From Candidatus Omnitrophota bacterium (GTDB lineage Bacteria > Omnitrophota > Gorgyraeia > Gygaellales > Profunditerraquicolaceae): DNA of 11,746 bases. This document shows, piece after piece, positions 9,277-11,746 of the stretch (position 1 is its first letter; each line of letters opens with the position of its first letter). Under the pieces are notes generated by a model. The model saw nothing but the letters and a program-made list of their open reading frames with translations. It was not told where the DNA came from and made no database searches. A program made the position numbers and the translations under genes. The stretch spans positions 1 through 11,746 of the forward strand of contig JAHIZC010000202.1 in the NCBI GenBank assembly GCA_018814745.1. Reading direction: 5' to 3'.

Positions 9277-9873
9277 TTATTGCTTTGGTTCCTCTTGTTT
9301 CGGTTCTTCTTTTATTGCTTCTTCTTGCTTTGGTTCTTCCTGCCTTGCTTCTTCTTTTTTAATCTTTATTTGATCCAAACAGTAAACGAACTTAGTGATT
9401 ATCTGATTTAAGGATGAAACCAATCCTTGAATCGGAGCATTTAAGGTAATTACTACTTGAATCCTTAACACCTCTTTCGATGGCAGTCGCGCCATCGATT
9501 CGATGTCCTGCTTTTCTATAAACCTATCTTTTAAAAATCCGCTGTCAAACTTTAACTTGTCATGCTCTTTAGCAAAATCACATAGTGCCTTTGAGACTCC
9601 TACGGGTTCCTCTTTTGAAAAGACTATTCCGCAAGGACCTTGGACGGACTTAACCAATGCTTCTAATCCCGCATCTTTCAGTGCGCGCCGTGCAGTACTG
9701 TTTTTAACCACAAACAAGCTGGCATCAGTTTTCCTTAGTGATTGCCTAAGTAGAGATAAATCAGGGCTGGATAATCCCGAATACCTTAATACGATCACGG
9801 CTTTTGACTCCTTGATCGAATCTGTGATTTTTTTTCCTGAAATCTCTTTTAGTAATAAGCCGATCTTTTCCAT
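9277..9873 (-). CDS. rplJ: 50S ribosomal protein L10 with repetitive C-terminal tail
   Basis: L10 anchors the L7/L12 stalk to 23S rRNA next to L11. At 198 residues it is longer than E. coli L10 (165) because of a tail. The rRNA-binding N-terminal domain covers about 1-130 (IVLRYSGLSSPDLSLLRQSL, VKNSTARRALKD, VQGPCGIVF). The L12-binding helix follows from ARLPSKEVL (128-136) through LNAPIQGLVSSLNQIITKFV to LDQIKIKKE at about 174. This long NAPI...FVY form resembles L10 of Thermotoga-like bacteria that bind three L12 dimers; here that is inference. Residues 174-198 are five pentapeptides of EEPKQ type. The start follows the rplA stop by a single base (TAATATG). The usual L10-binding mRNA leader therefore cannot lie in a spacer. 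Only a distant AAGAGTGA resembles a ribosome site, so coupling to rplA is likely. Confidence 0.98.
   Translation of the reverse strand: MEKIGLLLKEISGKKITDSIKESKAVIVLRYSGLSSPDLSLLRQSLRKTDASLFVVKNSTARRALKDAGLEALVKSVQGPCGIVFSKEEPVGVSKALCDFAKEHDKLKFDSGFLKDRFIEKQDIESMARLPSKEVLRIQVVITLNAPIQGLVSSLNQIITKFVYCLDQIKIKKEEARQEEPKQEEAIKEEPKQEEPKQ
9280..9354 (-). repeat. Five degenerate 15-bp tandem repeats coding EEPKQ-like units at the L10 C-terminus
   Basis: Read on the minus strand the units encode EEARQ, EEPKQ, EEAIK, EEPKQ and EEPKQ, then the stop. The DNA units are GAAGAA or GAGGAA followed by a variable CCA/CCG/GCA and AAG/AAA/AGG/ATA codon. They fill the last 75 bases of rplJ exactly. Synonymous differences between units show the array is not freshly duplicated throughout. 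Confidence 0.93.
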
Positions 9874-9874
9874 A

Positions 9875-10555
9875 TTAAATAGTCACTCTTACGCCCGGAT
9901 TCATTGAAGAAGCAATCGAAAGGTTTTTAATAAACTTACCCTTAATAGATGTGGGTTTGATCTCATTTAATGAACCGATTATACAATTGGCATTTTCATA
10001 GAGTTTATCTTCGCCAAAAGAAGCCTTACCTATAGATAGATGAATACCGGCTTGTTTATCAGCGCGGAACTCTACCTTTCCTCGCCTGACATCCTCAATT
10101 GCTTTTTTGATATCAACTGTTACGGTACCTGTTTTCGGGCTAGGCATAAGGCCTCGCGGGCCTAAAACTTTTCCCAGCTTACTTAAATCTTTCATCATCT
10201 CAGGACTAGCAATCACGCAGTCAAAATCGAGAAATCCACCTGCAACCTTTTCGATTAAATCATTTGCGCCTACATAATCTGCCTGGGCATCTTTAGCGAT
10301 CTTTTCCTGCTCCCCTTTACAAAAAACCGCCACTCTGACCTTTTTCCCTGTCCCGTGCGGCAATACCACCGTACCTCTTACTACCTGGTCTGATTTCTTG
10401 CTATCAATGTTCAATTGAAAATGTAAGTCCACTGAACCGTCAAATTTAGCAGTCGGCATCTTTTTGATCATGCTGATAGCCTCTTTAAGTTCGTAGACCT
10501 TATTTCTATCCAGCTGTTTCTCCGATTCCTTATATCTCCTGCTGCGATTCTTCAT
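9875..10555 (-). CDS. rplA: 50S ribosomal protein L1
   Basis: L1 forms the mobile stalk near the E site of the 50S subunit, binds 23S rRNA helices 76-78, and in E. coli represses translation of the L11-L1 mRNA. The 226 residues are close to the usual 225-235. Domain I has FDGSVDLHFQLNIDSKKSDQ at about 38-57 and VRGTVVLPHGTGK at 59-71. Domain II carries the L1 signature KLGKVLGPRGLMPSPKTGTV at 126-145. The C-terminal part returns to domain I with GKVEFRADKQAGIHLSIG. The start MKNRSRRYKE is preceded by AGAAGG ten bases upstream, inside the end of rplK. The gap to rplK is 6 bp. No anomaly is seen. Autogenous control by L1 may exist, but I could not identify its mRNA target by eye. Confidence 0.99.
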   Translation of the reverse strand: MKNRSRRYKESEKQLDRNKVYELKEAISMIKKMPTAKFDGSVDLHFQLNIDSKKSDQVVRGTVVLPHGTGKKVRVAVFCKGEQEKIAKDAQADYVGANDLIEKVAGGFLDFDCVIASPEMMKDLSKLGKVLGPRGLMPSPKTGTVTVDIKKAIEDVRRGKVEFRADKQAGIHLSIGKASFGEDKLYENANCIIGSLNEIKPTSIKGKFIKNLSIASSMNPGVRVTI

Positions 10556-10561
10556 TATCAG

Positions 10562-10987
10562 TTAACCTTCTACCGAAATGCCCATACTTCTGGCCGTACC
10601 TTCAATAATTTTGATTGCCTGTCCTACATCCGGTGTATTCAAGTCCTGCATCTTCTGCTTGGCTATTTCTTCGATCTGTTTTTTGCTTACCGTACCGATT
10701 GTCTCTTTTCCGGCTGTACCTGATGCTTTAGCCAAATTTGCTGCGCGTTTAAGAAGCACCGAAGAAGGAGGGCTCTTTATAATAAAGGAAAACGACCGAT
10801 TTTCATAAACACTGATTACTACCGGCAAGATGATTCCGTCTTTTCCTTTAGTTTGATCGTTAAATTGCTTACAGAACTGCATGATATTAACGCCATGCTG
10901 GCCTAAAGCAGGCCCAACCGGCGGCGCAGGATTTGCTTGTCCTGCCGGTACGTGTAGTTTAATTTGTGCGGTAATTTTCTTAGCCAT
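10562..10987 (-). CDS. rplK: 50S ribosomal protein L11
   Basis: L11 binds the GTPase-associated region of 23S rRNA at the base of the L7/L12 stalk; it is needed for EF-G function and the RelA response and is the thiostrepton site. The 141 residues equal the usual length. The N-terminal domain includes [20 protein letters not shown] at 11-30, with Pro22 and Pro23, the thiostrepton-linked prolines. The C-terminal rRNA-binding domain ends with the family signature [20 protein letters not shown] at 115-134. The start MAKK is canonical and lies 7 bp after the nusG stop. Upstream GAGAAGA is a weak Shine-Dalgarno candidate. Residues tied to thiostrepton resistance are unchanged. Confidence 0.99.
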   Translation of the reverse strand: MAKKITAQIKLHVPAGQANPAPPVGPALGQHGVNIMQFCKQFNDQTKGKDGIILPVVISVYENRSFSFIIKSPPSSVLLKRAANLAKASGTAGKETIGTVSKKQIEEIAKQKMQDLNTPDVGQAIKIIEGTARSMGISVEG

Positions 10988-10994
10988 CGCGATT

Positions 10995-11522
10995 TTAAGT
11001 CTTCTCTACTTGCCAGAACTCTAATTCTACGGGTGTAGCTCTTCCAAAAATCGAAACACTCACCTTTACCTTACCTTTTTCCGGGTGAACTTCATCTATG
11101 GTTCCGTTAAAATTCAGGAATGGGCCGTCTGTTACTCTCACCTGTTCGCCATTTTCAAAGTTTACCTTGGGGGACGGTTTTGCTTCTGTTTCCAGAGTTC
11201 TTTTTAAGATACTGTCTACTTCTTGCTGTGGCAGCGGCATCGGTTTTTTCCCGGGGCCGATAAAGCCGGTTACTCCGGGAGAGGTTTTCACAAAAAGGTA
11301 AGTCTCCTCATTAAGCTCCATCTCTACCAGGATATATCCGGGAAAAAATTTTCTTTTAGATATTTTCTTTTTGCCACCACGGATTTCTGAAACTTGCTCA
11401 GTAGGTATAACAACACTGCTGATAACCTCCCCTAAACCTCCCTGGGATATTTTATTCTCCAAAGTTGTTTTCACTTTATCTTCAGATCCTGTCTGTGTAT
11501 GTACGACGTACCAGTTTTTCAT
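10995..11522 (-). CDS. nusG: Transcription termination/antitermination factor NusG
   Basis: NusG binds the RNA polymerase clamp, affects elongation and pausing, and through its KOW domain contacts Rho or ribosomal protein S10. The 175 residues match the usual length. The NGN domain covers about 1-110, with [19 protein letters not shown] at 4-22, [18 protein letters not shown] at 53-70 and [18 protein letters not shown] at 80-97. The KOW domain lies at about 123-175, with [12 protein letters not shown] and the typical end [16 protein letters not shown]. The start ATG shares one base with the secE stop (TAATG), with no convincing Shine-Dalgarno, so translation is probably coupled to secE. Neighbour order secE-nusG-rplK is the common bacterial one. 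There is no RfaH-like feature, and the position supports housekeeping NusG. Confidence 0.99.
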   Translation of the reverse strand: MKNWYVVHTQTGSEDKVKTTLENKISQGGLGEVISSVVIPTEQVSEIRGGKKKISKRKFFPGYILVEMELNEETYLFVKTSPGVTGFIGPGKKPMPLPQQEVDSILKRTLETEAKPSPKVNFENGEQVRVTDGPFLNFNGTIDEVHPEKGKVKVSVSIFGRATPVELEFWQVEKT

Positions 11523-11713
11523 TACTTAAAGACCAAACTTAGTAATTTTGAAAGACTCAGGTCTATTGAAGCGATGTACAAAGTAGCTAATGCAGTTACG
11601 GCAATTACTACCATCGTTGAGCCAATCAATTCCTGCCTTGTAGACCAGGCCACCTTTCCTAATTCGACTTTTACTTCCTTTAAAAATTTTACGGGTTTTA
11701 GCAGTATATTCAT
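11522..11713 (-). CDS. secE: Preprotein translocase subunit SecE
   Basis: SecE clamps the SecY channel in the inner membrane. This is the short single-span form, 63 residues. An amphipathic N-terminal helix (FLKEVKVELGKV, 10-21) precedes the conserved hinge AWSTRQEL (22-29). One hydrophobic span follows (about 31-50, GSTMVVIAVTALATLYIASI). The hinge normally reads W-P-(S/T)-R; here Ser24 (codon TCT) replaces the proline. The start is the first ATG after an in-frame TGA 15 bases upstream. No Shine-Dalgarno is evident in the 33 bases before it. It is the first gene visible in the transcription unit, but the window ends 33 bases upstream, so the true 5' end is unknown. Confidence 0.97.
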   Translation of the reverse strand: MNILLKPVKFLKEVKVELGKVAWSTRQELIGSTMVVIAVTALATLYIASIDLSLSKLLSLVFK

Positions 11714-11746
11714 TTGATTATATTTTATTCAAGTCTTACCAATCAG

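Noticed and set aside
9280..9354. Tandem repeats considered as a CRISPR-like or mobile repeat
   Set aside because: The units are 15 bp, contiguous without spacers, in frame with rplJ and end at its stop codon, so they are a coding repeat.
11714..11746. TATAAT close to the secE start, resembling a -10 promoter element, and possible 3' end of an upstream gene or tRNA
   Set aside because: The TATAAT ends only three bases before the ATG, so a start site at normal distance would fall within or past the start codon, and no well-spaced -35 is visible. The stretch is simply AT-rich. No CCA tRNA end is present, and none of the three reading frames ends like L33 or EF-Tu, so the upstream neighbour cannot be named.

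Overview
The window is one uninterrupted minus-strand gene cluster of core information-processing genes. In transcription order (right to left) it reads secE, nusG, rplK (L11), rplA (L1), rplJ (L10), rplL (L7/L12), rpoB, rpoC, rpsL (S12), rpsG (S7) and the first 188 codons of fusA (EF-G), which runs off the left edge. This is the bacterial L11-L10-rpoBC ('beta') cluster joined directly to the str cluster. I see no mobile element, RNA gene, CRISPR array or plus-strand gene. All plus-strand open frames lie inside these conserved genes and are shadows.

Packing is extreme. The largest gap between genes is 15 bp (rplJ-rplL). Three junctions overlap (secE/nusG and rpsG/fusA share one base in TAATG; rpsL/rpsG overlap as ATGA), and rpoB/rpoC abut exactly as TAAATG. 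There is therefore no room between genes for the L10-binding leader before rplJ or the rplL-rpoB attenuator/processing region known from E. coli. The strongest Shine-Dalgarno I can see is in front of rplL, whose product is needed in multiple copies per ribosome. rpoB, directly downstream, has none that is recognisable.

Organism: a bacterium of moderate GC (roughly low 40s by eye). RpoC carries a large insertion (SI3 type) in the trigger loop, which is found in many Gram-negative lineages and absent from Firmicutes. RpoB lacks the E. coli SI1 insertion and is short (1134 aa). The L10 helix resembles the long form linked to three L7/L12 dimers. This combination, with the fused beta-str layout, fits a deep or uncultivated Gram-negative-type lineage; Omnitrophota or a relative is a guess from overall style, not proven here.

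The genes act together in transcription and translation: RNA polymerase core (RpoB, RpoC), the elongation/coupling factor NusG, the L1/L11 regions and L10-L12 stalk of the 50S subunit, S12 and S7 of the 30S subunit, the translocase EF-G that works at the L11/L12 site, and SecE of the protein-export channel. The region is ordinary in gene content. The points worth a second look are the missing regulatory spacers, a repetitive Glu/Lys/Gln tail on L10, a substituted conserved SecE proline, and the mosaic of polymerase insertions. I found no convincing undescribed system.
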